The position numbers and the translations under genes are program-made. The notes beneath the pieces are model-generated. The model searched no databases. It saw only the letters and a list, made by a program, of their open reading frames with translations, and had not been told where the DNA came from. Positions 10,201 through 17,741 of a DNA stretch of 41,527 nt are shown piece after piece (positions within the stretch are counted from its first letter, which is position 1; each line of letters starts with the position of its first letter). Source of the stretch: Lachnospiraceae bacterium (GTDB taxonomy: Bacteria > Bacillota > Clostridia > Lachnospirales > Lachnospiraceae); NCBI GenBank assembly GCA_003447295.1, contig DLZQ01000063.1, positions 1-41,527 on the forward strand, given 5' to 3'.

Positions 10201-11815
10201 TCAGTGGCCAGCTCATAACACAATTTTGAACTGTAGTTCCTATCTGAATGCAGATAAGGGTTATGAGGATGCGGATGGATTCGCTGCAAAACTGACTGTA
10301 GGTCAGGGCAACGTATTCGACGGATGTATCGCAGCATACAATGCCGATGATGGATGGGATCTGTTCGCTAAAGTGCAGAGTGGTTCCATTGGAGTGGTAA
10401 CGATTCAGAACTGTGTGGCATTCAAAAATGGCTATATTTTAGATGAGAATGGCAGAGAGATCAATGCCGGCAATGGTAATGGTTTCAAAATGGGTGGCGA
10501 CAGTATGCCGGGAGCTCATGTACTGAAGAATTCTGTTGCTTTTGCCAATAAGGCAAAGGGTATTGACTCTAACAGCTGTCCTGATATTAAGGTATACAGT
10601 AGCACAACATTCGATAATGAAAGTTACAATGTAGCATTTTACACCAACACCGCTGTAAATACAGCATTTGCAGCAGACGGTATTTTATCCTACAAGGTGT
10701 CCAACAAGGTGGCTGAGCAGTTTAAGCTGTTAGGAACACAGAATGCTGCAGATGTCAAAGGTGTTACGAATTACTATTTTGATGGCAGTAAGACTGTCAA
10801 TAATAATGGTAAGGAGGCAGCTGCTTCCTGGTTCAAGAGTCTGGATACAGCATCTGCGCTGAAGGATGGTGGTATTACCAGAAATGCAGACGGTACCATC
10901 AATATGAATGGCTTCCTTGAATTGACCGATGAGGTACCGGAAGGTGCAGGTGCAAGAATGTCCGGAAGAACCTCCGGGGATATTACTGTAACACCCGATG
11001 AACCGAAGCAGGATGACAGTAAGCCTGAAAATAATAATAATAACAATAACAACAATAGCAATGATAATGGCGCTGGAAGTGCAGCCACTTCTTCCGCTCC
11101 GGAGACAGTGAACTGGAATGAAGTAAGCAGTTCTGTACAGGATAAGGTTACAGAAATCACACAGAATCCCGCCATTGCAACGGTTAACATGAACATGGTA
11201 TGCACCGGTGAGGTACAGGTTCCGCAGAAGGTGCTAAATACCATTAAGGGTACCAACGTAACGGTTGCATTCCATAGTGGAAATGGTATAGCGATGAGTA
11301 TCAGTGGTCAGGATCTGAAAAACAAAGATCTGTCTAAGATTCAGAACATTGACCTGACAGTGGATCAGGCGAGCAATAATATTCCTGCAAATGTTGTAGC
11401 TGCTAAGACATCCGCACCTACAAGACAACTGGCGATTAAGGACACCGGCAGCTTTGGCGTGAATGTGAATATTCATGTAAATGTAGGTAAGGAAAATGCA
11501 GGCAAGACTGCAAACATGTACCGCTACAATGCAGAAAAGGGCCGCCTGGAGTACTGCGGATCCTTTACCGTAACTTCTAATGGACAGTCCATGTTCGCGT
11601 TAAAGCGAGGTGGTAATTATCTGGTAACAGTAACGGAGCGCAGACCGTCCGAAAGCGTATGGTTTGCAGAAGATAATTACATAGTTAAGGCAGGAGATAC
11701 GCTTTCCAAGATCGCACAGAGGAATCATATGACCCTGACAGAGTTGCTTCGCAGAAACGCGCAGATCATGAACCGGAATGTGATCAAGGTGGGTCAGAGA
11801 ATGAATCTGAACTAA
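7283..11815 (+). CDS. secreted multidomain pectate lyase (PL9 type) with C-terminal LysM
   Basis: This 1510-residue secreted protein begins with a signal peptide (basic KKRKR, hydrophobic core, cleavage near VQA). Next comes a beta-rich N-terminal region (about 80-255), two FN3-like modules (about 256-443), a concanavalin-like jelly-roll region (about 445-713) and an Ig-like strand region (about 723-803). The PL9 right-handed beta-helix runs from about 825 to 1226. The catalytic half shows the Ca-binding Asp blocks DADGFAAKL (~995) and DDGWDLFAK (~1020), and GNGFKMGG (~1065), whose Lys fits the PL9 catalytic base. An Asn-rich linker, a beta domain seen in other secreted clostridial proteins and a LysM (about 1466-1510) follow. 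LysM would hold the enzyme on peptidoglycan. Role: beta-elimination of polygalacturonate outside the cell. Start: ATG 7283 has GGAGG 7 bases upstream. TTG 7247, with its own GGAGGGG, would add 12 residues. Confidence 0.85.
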   Translation: MLGNRQGKKRKRWLALLLAGAMILSGMGTPSVVVQAEETDTVAVEAEATTVSGNENAETTEMQAADTQDDTQSVPEEAQIALLSEDVAVSAQDAAGDAEQYVLDAADLAQFTNGAKKDGEEQSAGTDDYFTILWSSKSKVDGSKKSFEDGTAFTQRINLGGKLDVTNNKNGVSFKTTGAAEVKVYWVEGGDDNRQMALLTGSGTVVAKTEETLAKNAACISVLKVTDAGTYYLGGLENNNYIFKVIVTETTGGTEKPARADWSTVENPEIISAVQNAGKVDVTVKTNIGYDGADKIEVAMSDAEGSVIGTAKSSKEGNKAVVSFTPAASGTYTFTVKAIRDGEEDKAGNSMNADFVLPLTAPKISSATNVGKGAVALEWSEVKEAEKYVVTVEGTDNKTESTTTAATISGLTVGNMYTISVVAVRGEDVSGKGTTEVTVVAEAQRVWSKSTYGSSTDSKNNGVIGNANDGKVTVYSEGGKGKIVPGSTDGLTFYYTAIDPETENFTLTADIHVDSWTLSNGQEGFGMMAADAVGSNGDGTAFWNNAYQAIATKVEYYWDGEDVTTDISANKISMKLGLGAISRLGVTADDVAAIKNGTIKMPAGYVSETTTLETGAATKGPGTYNLVGNWNKKAEPTGNLENPLTDFRLQIQRNNTGYYLRYLDKDNKVIKEVRYYDLERNSLTQIDKDNIYVGFFASRNARITVSNIDLKTITPADDEKAEEREIEYVYPINTIEAPAFSNSADYNLVYYGNADGTLVVKDQNGKEVLNKEFKALTKETVALKLNSGKNTFTINFIPDKEYKPGEFKLMTSYDPVTINHTVEYKTVENNNIYVSPNGKSNAAGTKDDPMDIYTAVKIAAPGQKILIKEGTYDLSSTVKVERGINGTADAMIYMIADPEAGSRPVFDFGGKCAGMILAGDYWYFQGFDVTRSADAQKGIQVSGNHNILDRIKAYKNGNTGIQISRYLGTDQFNQWPAHNTILNCSSYLNADKGYEDADGFAAKLTVGQGNVFDGCIAAYNADDGWDLFAKVQSGSIGVVTIQNCVAFKNGYILDENGREINAGNGNGFKMGGDSMPGAHVLKNSVAFANKAKGIDSNSCPDIKVYSSTTFDNESYNVAFYTNTAVNTAFAADGILSYKVSNKVAEQFKLLGTQNAADVKGVTNYYFDGSKTVNNNGKEAAASWFKSLDTASALKDGGITRNADGTINMNGFLELTDEVPEGAGARMSGRTSGDITVTPDEPKQDDSKPENNNNNNNNNSNDNGAGSAATSSAPETVNWNEVSSSVQDKVTEITQNPAIATVNMNMVCTGEVQVPQKVLNTIKGTNVTVAFHSGNGIAMSISGQDLKNKDLSKIQNIDLTVDQASNNIPANVVAAKTSAPTRQLAIKDTGSFGVNVNIHVNVGKENAGKTANMYRYNAEKGRLEYCGSFTVTSNGQSMFALKRGGNYLVTVTERRPSESVWFAEDNYIVKAGDTLSKIAQRNHMTLTELLRRNAQIMNRNVIKVGQRMNLN
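11030..11068 (+). repeat. AAT/AAC trinucleotide tract encoding poly-Asn linker
   Basis: Nine consecutive Asn codons (mostly AAT) and a further Asn-Ser-Asn-Asp-Asn stretch join the PL9 domain to the C-terminal module. The near-repeat is in frame, so slippage would change linker length without breaking the frame. Confidence 0.7.
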
Positions 11816-11871
11816 GACGTGGGCACAATAAAAAGAGAAAAAGTATAAGACGGGAAATTGAAAACGAAAAT

Positions 11872-11910
11872 AAAAACGAATGGTTTGGGAGGACCATTCG
11901 TTTTTATTTT
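11872..11910 (+). terminator. strong intrinsic terminator after the pectate lyase gene
   Basis: A perfect 13-bp inverted repeat (AAAAACGAATGGT, 11872-11884, with its complement at 11893-11905) has an 8-base loop and ends in T-rich sequence. The A-tract on the left makes it usable in both directions. Confidence 0.9.
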
Positions 11911-11929
11911 TCTGCTGACTTGATTTTTT

Positions 11930-12110
11930 AAATTCCAGTGTACAGGTAAATTCCACCGTGTCTTTAAAAGTTGCCTGAAATCGAATGATTTTAGAGAAAA
12001 AATAATGGATTTCTGTTATAATCATAGTAATTCGTGGCGAAATTCTCTGTTTTTCTGTATAGTAAACAAGCCACTGGAATGTAGTATGTCAGACTAAATT
12101 CCACTGTTCG
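11930..12110. repeat. repeated AAATTCCA motifs in intergenic region
   Basis: AAATTCCA occurs at 11930, 11948 and 12096, and the related CCACTGGAAT lies in the opposite orientation at 12071. The first two copies are 18 bp apart, near two helical turns. An extended -10 (TGTTATAAT, 12014-12022) lies between copies. They could be regulator half-sites, but no regulator is identified. Otherwise this 426-base gap holds no gene. Confidence 0.35.
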
Positions 12111-12155
12111 AATATGATGCAGTTATGATGCAGAGACGGTATATATTGACGTTGG

Positions 12156-12208
12156 GAGGAAAATAGTGTCGCAGAATCAAATTTAAAATTTGATTTGCGA
12201 TTCCTCCG
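12156..12208 (+). promoter_or_regulatory. leader hairpin before the DUF3298 lipoprotein gene
   Basis: The core is a perfect palindrome with 10-bp arms (AATCAAATTT and complement) around one base, within 12171-12199. CGCA/TGCG flanks it, and GGAGGA pairs with TCCTCC further out. It sits 33 bases before the start codon, just upstream of the ribosome binding site. It has no T-run and is therefore not an ordinary terminator. Confidence 0.5.
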
Positions 12209-12241
12209 ACGGAAGGAATTGTCTACGGAAGGGAGATTAAT

Positions 12242-13159
12242 ATGAAGAAGAAATTATTGGCAACAATACTTACAGGACTGCTGCTTGCGCTTACGGCATG
12301 CGGAAGTCCGGAATCTCCGGTGATCTCGGAGGTGACCGGCACCCCGATTGAGAACGTGGAGGAAAGCGTGCAGGAAAATGCAGAGGCGGAGACTGCATCG
12401 CAGCAGGAGACGCAGACCGAGACTACTGCAACCGGTAAAGTGGAGATTACCACAGAGGATTTTGAAGGCAGCAGTGATCCGGAAAATGCGGAAAGAGAAT
12501 ACACCTATACCTATCAGGTGCCGACGATCACGATAGAAGGTAATGAAGAAGCGCAGGACAAGATCCAAAAGGATCTGAATGCGTATGTGGAAACTTTTTT
12601 GGATAGTATCAACAATAGTGATTTCGGTACAGTTTATGAGGGCGAGATGTCGGGAGTGACAAGCTATGAAGAGCTTTCATTTCAGGTGATCCGTGCAGAT
12701 GACAAGGTGATCAGTGTGGTATGGGGCAATGAGGGATATGATCAGGGAGCGCATGGCTGGTACATACAGGATTACAGAAACTATTATACGCAGACAGGAG
12801 AAAAAATCACCTTTGACAGTCTCGGAAACAGCTTCCGTGACAAAGCACTGGAACTGGTGACGAAAAAAGCTGCCGAAATGCAGGCGACGGATGACTGCTT
12901 CTTCCCTGATTATGAGAAGAGTATTAAACTGGTAGTGTTAGATGGTACGGAAAATATGGATACTATCTATCAGGAAATCTATGGAGCGGACATTGCAGGT
13001 ACCGGCAATGGACCGGCAAGCCCGACCTTCAGCATTACGGGAGATGGATTCGTCTTTGAATCCGGACAGTATGTACTGCAGCCGTATGCAGTGGGAATTG
13101 TTGATTTCGAGATTCCAGCAGAGGATTTCGGGGATGCGTTGACGGCGGATATTTTCTAG
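12242..13159 (+). CDS. lipoprotein with DUF4163/DUF3298 (RsiV/PdaC-like) domain
   Basis: This 305-residue protein starts with a lipoprotein signal peptide with lipobox LTAC (Cys20), followed by a Glu/Thr/Gln-rich linker to about residue 60. The folded part has the features of the DUF4163-DUF3298 pair: TYTYQVPTITIEG at the start, GAHGWYIQDYRNYYTQTGEKITFDSL in the middle (split as GAHGWYIQDYRNYY and TQTGEKITFDSL) and a C-terminal DGFVFESGQYVLQPYAVG block. Related domains occur in the anti-sigma factor RsiV and next to the deacetylase PdaC. No sigma factor or deacetylase domain is present here, so the role is unknown beyond an exported surface protein. AAGGGAG precedes the ATG. The -35 of the next gene's promoter lies in its last codons. 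Confidence 0.75.
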   Translation: MKKKLLATILTGLLLALTACGSPESPVISEVTGTPIENVEESVQENAEAETASQQETQTETTATGKVEITTEDFEGSSDPENAEREYTYTYQVPTITIEGNEEAQDKIQKDLNAYVETFLDSINNSDFGTVYEGEMSGVTSYEELSFQVIRADDKVISVVWGNEGYDQGAHGWYIQDYRNYYTQTGEKITFDSLGNSFRDKALELVTKKAAEMQATDDCFFPDYEKSIKLVVLDGTENMDTIYQEIYGADIAGTGNGPASPTFSITGDGFVFESGQYVLQPYAVGIVDFEIPAEDFGDALTADIF

Positions 13160-13167
13160 TATATAAT
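13139..13167 (+). promoter_or_regulatory. sigma-A promoter for riboswitch and antiporter
   Basis: TTGACG (13139-13144) and TATAAT (13162-13167) are 17 bp apart, close to the ideal sigma-A promoter. The -35 box overlaps the end of the preceding gene. The predicted start, about 13174, is at the base of the riboswitch fold. Confidence 0.8.
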
Positions 13168-13173
13168 AAAAAC

Positions 13174-13250
13174 ATCGGGAATGAGGTTCTCCCGGAAACT
13201 TAGGTTTCGAACCGCCGAAATAGGATTTTATTTGGCTGATGACTTCTGCA
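13174..13250 (+). ncRNA. fluoride riboswitch (crcB motif)
   Basis: The sequence follows the fluoride aptamer plan. CGGGA (13176-13180) pairs with TCCCG (13190-13194) around a loop containing GAGGT. An optional GAAAC/GTTTC hairpin follows, then GAACCGCC, a small variable hairpin and GGCTGATGACTTCTGC. GCC/GGC forms the second helix. The loop GAGGU can pair with ACUUC in the 3' segment over five pairs, the pseudoknot typical of the class. Downstream, GCAGGA (about 13257) can pair with TCCTGC (about 13300) and CCAGC with GCTGG, giving candidate expression-platform hairpins before the antiporter ribosome binding site. Confidence 0.82.
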
Positions 13251-13323
13251 GAATATGCAGGAGACACCAGCCTTTTTGCTGGAATCCAAAACGTCCTGCT
13301 GCGAGAAAATGGAGGAAATTTTT

Positions 13324-14538
13324 ATGCTTACATCACTGGGACTGATTTTTTTGCTGGGACTTCTTATGGCAGCAATCTGTCAGAAGATTCACCTGCCACG
13401 CATTATTGGAATGTTGTTTACCGGAATTATTCTGGGACCATATGTGCTGAACCTGTTGGATGTATCGATTCTGAATATTTCATCACAGCTGCGACAGATC
13501 GCGCTGATCATTATACTTCTCAAGGCCGGATTATCTCTGGATCTGAAGGATTTGAAAAAAGTAGGACGTTCCGCAGTCATGCTGTCCTGCGTTCCCGCTA
13601 CTTGTGAATTGCTTGCTTTTGTAATATTTGCCCCCATGATCCTGAATATCAGTAGAGTGGATGCGGCGGTCATGGGTGCGGTACTGGCAGCGGTGTCACC
13701 TGCTGTGGTGGTGCCGAGGATGGTGCACCTCATGGAGAATGGCTATGGCACAGAGAAAAGTATTCCACAGATGATCCTGGCAGGAGCTTCCTGCGATGAC
13801 ATTTATGTCATAGTACTGTTTTCCACCTTTGTCGGAATGGCGCAGGGCGGGCATGTAAATGCACTGGATTTTGTAAATATTCCGGTGTCAATTCTGACCG
13901 GTGTGCTGTTCGGCGCATTGGTGGGATGGCTGCTGGGACACCTTTTTGAACTGTTGTACCGGAAGGGCAGTTATGTGCGCAACAGCATGAAAGTCATTAT
14001 TATTATGGGATTAGCTTTCCTGCTAATGGCACTGGAGACGATGTTAAAGGAAATGGTTGCATTTTCCGGATTATTAGCAGTGGTGAGCATGGCCTGTGTA
14101 CTGAAGATGTGGACACCTCAGGAAGTCGCGGGCAGGTTGTCTGCCAAGTTTGGCAAGCTGTGGCTGGCAGCGGAGGTGGTGCTGTTTGTGCTGGTAGGCG
14201 CAGCGGTGGACATCCGCTATACCATGGAAGCCGGTCTTGCAGCGGTAGGCATGATCCTGTTGGCACTGGTGTTCCGCTCTGTCGGTGTGGCATTGTGCCT
14301 GCTGGGAACGGAACTGGGTAAAAAGGAGCGCCTGTTTTGCATGATCGCTTATCTGCCGAAAGCTACCGTACAGGCAGCCATCGGTTCCGTGCCGTTAGCG
14401 ATGGGATTATCCTGTGGTAAGATCGTCCTTTCGGTGGCGGTGCTGGCGATCCTCATTACAGCGCCGCTTGGAGCATTGGGAATGGATGCCACGTACCGGA
14501 AGCTGCTTCAGAAAAATGGAGAAAATACTATCATTTGA
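13324..14538 (+). CDS. cation/proton antiporter (CPA, COG0475 type)
   Basis: This integral membrane protein of 404 residues has about 12 hydrophobic segments. It includes the family blocks HLPRIIGMLFTGIILGP near the N-terminus and a VSPAVVVPRMVHLME segment in the ion-binding region. It would exchange Na+, K+ or another ion for protons. I chose ATG 13324 because GGAGG is 9 bases upstream. The longer reading from 13255 would place the N-terminus inside the riboswitch expression platform. The fluoride riboswitch upstream implies induction by fluoride. Antiporters are a recognised minority class of fluoride-riboswitch genes, but whether this protein helps expel fluoride or corrects ion balance cannot be told. 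Confidence 0.88.
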   Translation: MLTSLGLIFLLGLLMAAICQKIHLPRIIGMLFTGIILGPYVLNLLDVSILNISSQLRQIALIIILLKAGLSLDLKDLKKVGRSAVMLSCVPATCELLAFVIFAPMILNISRVDAAVMGAVLAAVSPAVVVPRMVHLMENGYGTEKSIPQMILAGASCDDIYVIVLFSTFVGMAQGGHVNALDFVNIPVSILTGVLFGALVGWLLGHLFELLYRKGSYVRNSMKVIIIMGLAFLLMALETMLKEMVAFSGLLAVVSMACVLKMWTPQEVAGRLSAKFGKLWLAAEVVLFVLVGAAVDIRYTMEAGLAAVGMILLALVFRSVGVALCLLGTELGKKERLFCMIAYLPKATVQAAIGSVPLAMGLSCGKIVLSVAVLAILITAPLGALGMDATYRKLLQKNGENTII

Positions 14539-14590
14539 CAGTCATTCGGTATGTGATCAAGTCCTGGATGGAAGCAATAAAAATATTTAC

Positions 14591-14723
14591 AACATCTACA
14601 CCATAAGAACCGCAGGCACGCTCTCGCTCTGGCGCAGAACGTAGCGGTACATAATTGACCCCGATACGGTCAATAAGTACCGACGTCTGCTTACGGCCTG
14701 CTTGGCCTTATGGTGTAGATGTT
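14591..14723. repeat. 133-nt complex inverted-repeat element
   Basis: The ends are a perfect 17-bp inverted repeat (AACATCTACACCATAAG at 14591-14607 and its complement at 14707-14723). Inside, GCAGGC/GCCTGC can pair, and a hairpin at 14645-14682 has CGGTAC/GTACCG plus ATTGACC/GGTCAAT stems around a 7-base loop. No ORF fills it and no target-site duplication is evident. It lies between convergent genes, just before a bidirectional terminator. It could be a MITE-like repeat or a structured RNA; copy number in the genome would decide. Confidence 0.7.
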
Positions 14724-14753
14724 ACAGCGAAAACTACGAATATCCAATGCAAA

Positions 14754-14790
14754 ACCCCGACAGTTATCATAACTGCCGGGGTTTTAAGGA
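14754..14790. terminator. bidirectional terminator between antiporter and cellobiose phosphorylase genes
   Basis: AAAACCCCG and CAGTTAT pair with ATAACTG and CGGGGTTTT, with one mismatch in the stem. A-runs and T-runs flank both sides, so it can stop transcription from both converging genes. Confidence 0.88.
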
Positions 14791-14814
14791 GGATAGAAAT
14801 CGTTTTGAAAGGAA

Positions 14815-17250
14815 TTAGCCCATCGTAATAACTACGTTGTACTCTTCCTTGCCCTTTTCGTAAGGGATGATGTGTCCGTCAACAGCCTTGCCGTCAACGG
14901 TCATGGATGCCACACCCTTCTCCACGTTCTGAGGGTTCTTCACCTGAATGTGATAGGTGCCCTCACGGAACTTACGGGTGATGGAGAAATCGCCGAAGCC
15001 CTTAGGAATACAAGGATCTACGGATAATCCCTGATGAGTAGGATATACACCCAGGATGTACTGGGAGATATTTACGAAAGTCCATGCTGCGGTACCGGTC
15101 AGCCAGCTGTTTTTCGCTTCGCCGTGGAATTTTGCATCCTTACCGGCTACCATCTGGGAGTATACATAAGGCTCGGTACGATGGATCTCACTGATATCCT
15201 CGATGTATGCGGGACAGGTCTTGCGGTAGATCTCGAAAGCTCTGTCACCTCTGCCCAGAACTGTCTCTGCGATGGACACCCAAGGATTGTTGTGGCAGAA
15301 GATACCGGCATTCTCCTTGTATCCGGGGGGATAAGAGGACACTTCACCAAGCTCAAGGTGATACTCTGTGTATGCAGGTTGTAAGATCATGACACCGTAC
15401 TTGGTATCCAGTCTTTCTTTTACGGAATTCAGTGCCTTCTCGGCCAGCCCTTCCTTTACACCGACACCGGCGAGTACACAGAAGCCCTGAGGCTCGATGT
15501 AGATCTGACCTTCACGGCATTCCTTGGAACCTACCTTGTGACTGTAAGCATCGTAAGCACGAACGAACCAGTCGCCGTCCCAGCCATCCTTCAGGATCGC
15601 ATCGTACATTGCCTGTACTTCCTTGCGTGCGCGGGCAGCTTCATCGGCATCGCCCATCAGCTCACACAGCTGAGCATATTCTTCACCGTATTTTACGAAC
15701 ATACCGGCAATGAATACGGATTCTGCCACAGGTCCTTCGCTGGGACCGAAGGTCTGGAAGGATTCTCCGGGATGAGCAGAGAAGCAGTTCAGGTTCAGAC
15801 AGTCATTCCAGTCGGCGCGGCCGATCAGAGGCAGATTGTGAGGACCCTTGTGGTTGATGATATAGTCTAAGGAGCGTTTTAAGTGATCCATCAGAGGAGC
15901 AGCCACGCTCATATCGTTGTCAAAAGGAACCATCTGGGTCAGGATGGAGGTATCACCGGTCTCTCTTACGTAAGCACTGGTACCTGCAATGAGCCATAGA
16001 GGATCATCGTTGAAGCCGCTGCCGATATCGGAGTTGCCCTTCTTGGTCAGAGGCTGGTACTGATGGTAAGCACTGCCGTCCTGGAACTGGGTGGAAGCGA
16101 TATCGATGATACGCTCTCTTGCACGATCCGGGATCAGATGTACGAAGCCGAGCAGATCCTGGCAGGAATCACGGAAGCCCATACCACGACCGATTCCGGA
16201 CTCATAATAAGAAGCGGAACGGGACATGTTGAAGGTTACCATGCACTGATACTGGTTCCAGGTGTTGACCATACGGTTTACTTTTTCGTCAGCAGAATCT
16301 ACCGTGTAACGGGCAAGTAACTGTTTCCAGTAAGCCTGCAGCGCTGCGAAAGCTTCTTCTACCTGGGCGTCGGTCTGGTATTTTGCCAGCATTTCTTTCG
16401 CGCGGGTCTTGTTGATCACGCCATAGGACTCCCACTTCTCGTCTTCGGGATTCTCGATATAACCCAGTACGAAGATGAAAGTCTTACTCTCACCGGCTGC
16501 CAGATCTACATTGATCTGATGAGAAGCAATGGGAGACCAGCCACTTGCCATGGAATTCGTGCACTTGCCGTTCTCAATCGCTTCGGGAGAATCCGCACCT
16601 CTGTATGCACCCAGAAAAGCATCTCTGCTGGTATCGAAACCGTCAATCTTCGTGTTTACAGAATAGATTGCGTAATGATTACGGCGTTCGCGGTACTCGG
16701 TCTTATGGTAAATAGTGGAATCCTGTACTTCTACCTCGCCGGTACTTAAGTTACGCTGGAAGTTCTTCATATCATCGTCAGCATTCCACAGACACCATTC
16801 TACATAAGAGAATACGGACAGCTTCTTGTCCTCGGAGCTTCCGTTGGTCAGAGTCAGCTGGGAGATCTCACAGTTATCATTCAGAGGAACGAAGGAGAGC
16901 ACGGAAGCCTTAACACCGTTCTTGGAAGAGGTGAAACGGCTGTAACCGATACCGTGACGGCACTCGTAAGAATCCAACTCAGTCTTCGTAGGCTGCCAGC
17001 CGGGATTCCATACGGTATCTCCATCCTTAATATACAGATATTTGCCGTTGATGTCTGCCGGTACATTGTTGTAACGATAACGGGTCAGACGCAGCAGCTT
17101 TGCATCCTTATAGAAGGTATAACCGCCGCAGGTATTGGATATCAGACTGAAAAACTCGTTGCAGCCCAGGTAGTTGATCCAGGGAAGCGGAGTCTTGGGA
17201 GTAGTGATGACATATTCCTGATGCACATCATCAAAATGACCATACTTCAT
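14815..17250 (-). CDS. cellobiose phosphorylase (GH94)
   Basis: This 811-residue cytoplasmic enzyme would split cellobiose with phosphate into glucose 1-phosphate and glucose. The N-terminus [18 protein letters not shown] and PWINYLG is characteristic of GH94 cellobiose phosphorylases. The catalytic acid is Asp480 in [11 protein letters not shown], and the C-terminal part carries the [11 protein letters not shown] and TGTAAW blocks of the family. The length fits the family (about 810). I start it at 17250, where AAGGAG lies 8 bases upstream; the longer reading from 17271 would begin inside that site. It is transcribed divergently from a LacI-SBP-permease operon, pointing to cellobiose or cellodextrin uptake by that transporter. 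Chitobiose or cellodextrin phosphorylase is less likely given the N-terminal signature. Confidence 0.9.
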   Translation of the reverse strand: MKYGHFDDVHQEYVITTPKTPLPWINYLGCNEFFSLISNTCGGYTFYKDAKLLRLTRYRYNNVPADINGKYLYIKDGDTVWNPGWQPTKTELDSYECRHGIGYSRFTSSKNGVKASVLSFVPLNDNCEISQLTLTNGSSEDKKLSVFSYVEWCLWNADDDMKNFQRNLSTGEVEVQDSTIYHKTEYRERRNHYAIYSVNTKIDGFDTSRDAFLGAYRGADSPEAIENGKCTNSMASGWSPIASHQINVDLAAGESKTFIFVLGYIENPEDEKWESYGVINKTRAKEMLAKYQTDAQVEEAFAALQAYWKQLLARYTVDSADEKVNRMVNTWNQYQCMVTFNMSRSASYYESGIGRGMGFRDSCQDLLGFVHLIPDRARERIIDIASTQFQDGSAYHQYQPLTKKGNSDIGSGFNDDPLWLIAGTSAYVRETGDTSILTQMVPFDNDMSVAAPLMDHLKRSLDYIINHKGPHNLPLIGRADWNDCLNLNCFSAHPGESFQTFGPSEGPVAESVFIAGMFVKYGEEYAQLCELMGDADEAARARKEVQAMYDAILKDGWDGDWFVRAYDAYSHKVGSKECREGQIYIEPQGFCVLAGVGVKEGLAEKALNSVKERLDTKYGVMILQPAYTEYHLELGEVSSYPPGYKENAGIFCHNNPWVSIAETVLGRGDRAFEIYRKTCPAYIEDISEIHRTEPYVYSQMVAGKDAKFHGEAKNSWLTGTAAWTFVNISQYILGVYPTHQGLSVDPCIPKGFGDFSITRKFREGTYHIQVKNPQNVEKGVASMTVDGKAVDGHIIPYEKGKEEYNVVITMG

Positions 17251-17305
17251 AAGAAAATCTCCTTCTTTCATGTTGTTGTATGTTGAGTGTTTGTTTTTTC
17301 GTTGC

Positions 17306-17341
17306 GGATTGCTTAATGTTCAGCAAACGATTAAGTAATCC
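17306..17341 (-). promoter_or_regulatory. operator and inverted repeat in the leader of the cellobiose phosphorylase gene
   Basis: GGATTGCTTAAT (17306-17317) and ATTAAGTAATCC (17330-17341) form a 12-bp inverted repeat with one mismatch. The right arm overlaps AAACGATTAAGT (17325-17336), which recurs exactly in the divergent LacI promoter. It lies just downstream of the phosphorylase promoter. Confidence 0.65.
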
Positions 17342-17356
17342 GAAATTCTGATTTGT

Positions 17357-17385
17357 ATTATACAGAAGCAATGCTGAAAATGCAA
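17357..17385 (-). promoter_or_regulatory. sigma-A promoter of the cellobiose phosphorylase gene
   Basis: On the minus strand, TTGCAT (complement of 17380-17385) and TATAAT (complement of 17357-17362) are 17 bp apart. The operator lies immediately downstream. Confidence 0.75.
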
Positions 17386-17641
17386 TACGAATCTTGAAAA
17401 AGCCTGCAAAATGCGCAATATATACAAATACGCAAGAAAAACATGGACAGAAGATACAAAACAAAACGGACTCCGAAAAAAAGGATTTACGAAACGAAAT
17501 AATAGCAAACGTTATCGCATACTTTGCCATTATATAGAAGAAATACAATTGCTGTACAAGCCAAATGTACAAAAACTCCTATTTGAAATTGTTGATTATA
17601 GACAAAGTGGACACTTTTTAGAAAAAAACTGCAAAAAAGTA
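17386..17641. other. divergent intergenic region, no gene supported
   Basis: This AT-rich region lies between the two divergent promoters. Open frames exist, but they have no ribosome binding site and overlap the promoters, so I do not call them. It contains one more LacI-like site, GCAAACGTTATCGC (17505-17518). Its core AAACGTTA is shared with the operator of the maltodextrin operon. Confidence 0.5.
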
Positions 17642-17692
17642 TTGCAAAATGCTCAAAGGTGGTATATATTAAAACTACGAAAACGATTAAGT
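17642..17692 (+). promoter_or_regulatory. promoter and operator of the LacI-SBP-permease operon
   Basis: TTGCAA (17642-17647) and TATATT (17665-17670) are 17 bp apart. AAAACGATTAAGT (17680-17692) follows at about +3 and contains the same 12-base core as the operator in the divergent phosphorylase leader. Confidence 0.75.
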
Positions 17693-17741
17693 TACAAAAC
17701 AGGTCGGATGAAATGACGAAGACATGGAACAGGAGAACGCT

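Noticed and set aside
11030..11068. CRISPR-like or tandem repeat array
   Set aside because: It is an in-frame Asn-codon tract inside a coding sequence; no spaced direct repeats were found anywhere in the window.
13239..13607. 122-codon frame overlapping the riboswitch and antiporter start
   Set aside because: It is out of frame with the antiporter, starts inside the aptamer and shows no family features.
14591..14723. Insertion sequence or certain MITE
   Set aside because: The inverted repeats fit, but there is no transposase and no visible target duplication, and copy number is unknown; kept only as an unexplained element.
17231..17572. 113-codon minus-strand frame upstream of cellobiose phosphorylase
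   Set aside because: It overlaps the phosphorylase promoter, leader and start, and its composition is that of AT-rich non-coding sequence.
17411..17716. 101-codon plus-strand frame in the divergent intergenic region
   Set aside because: It has no ribosome binding site, has a Lys-rich low-complexity composition, and overlaps the divergent promoter and operator of the LacI operon.
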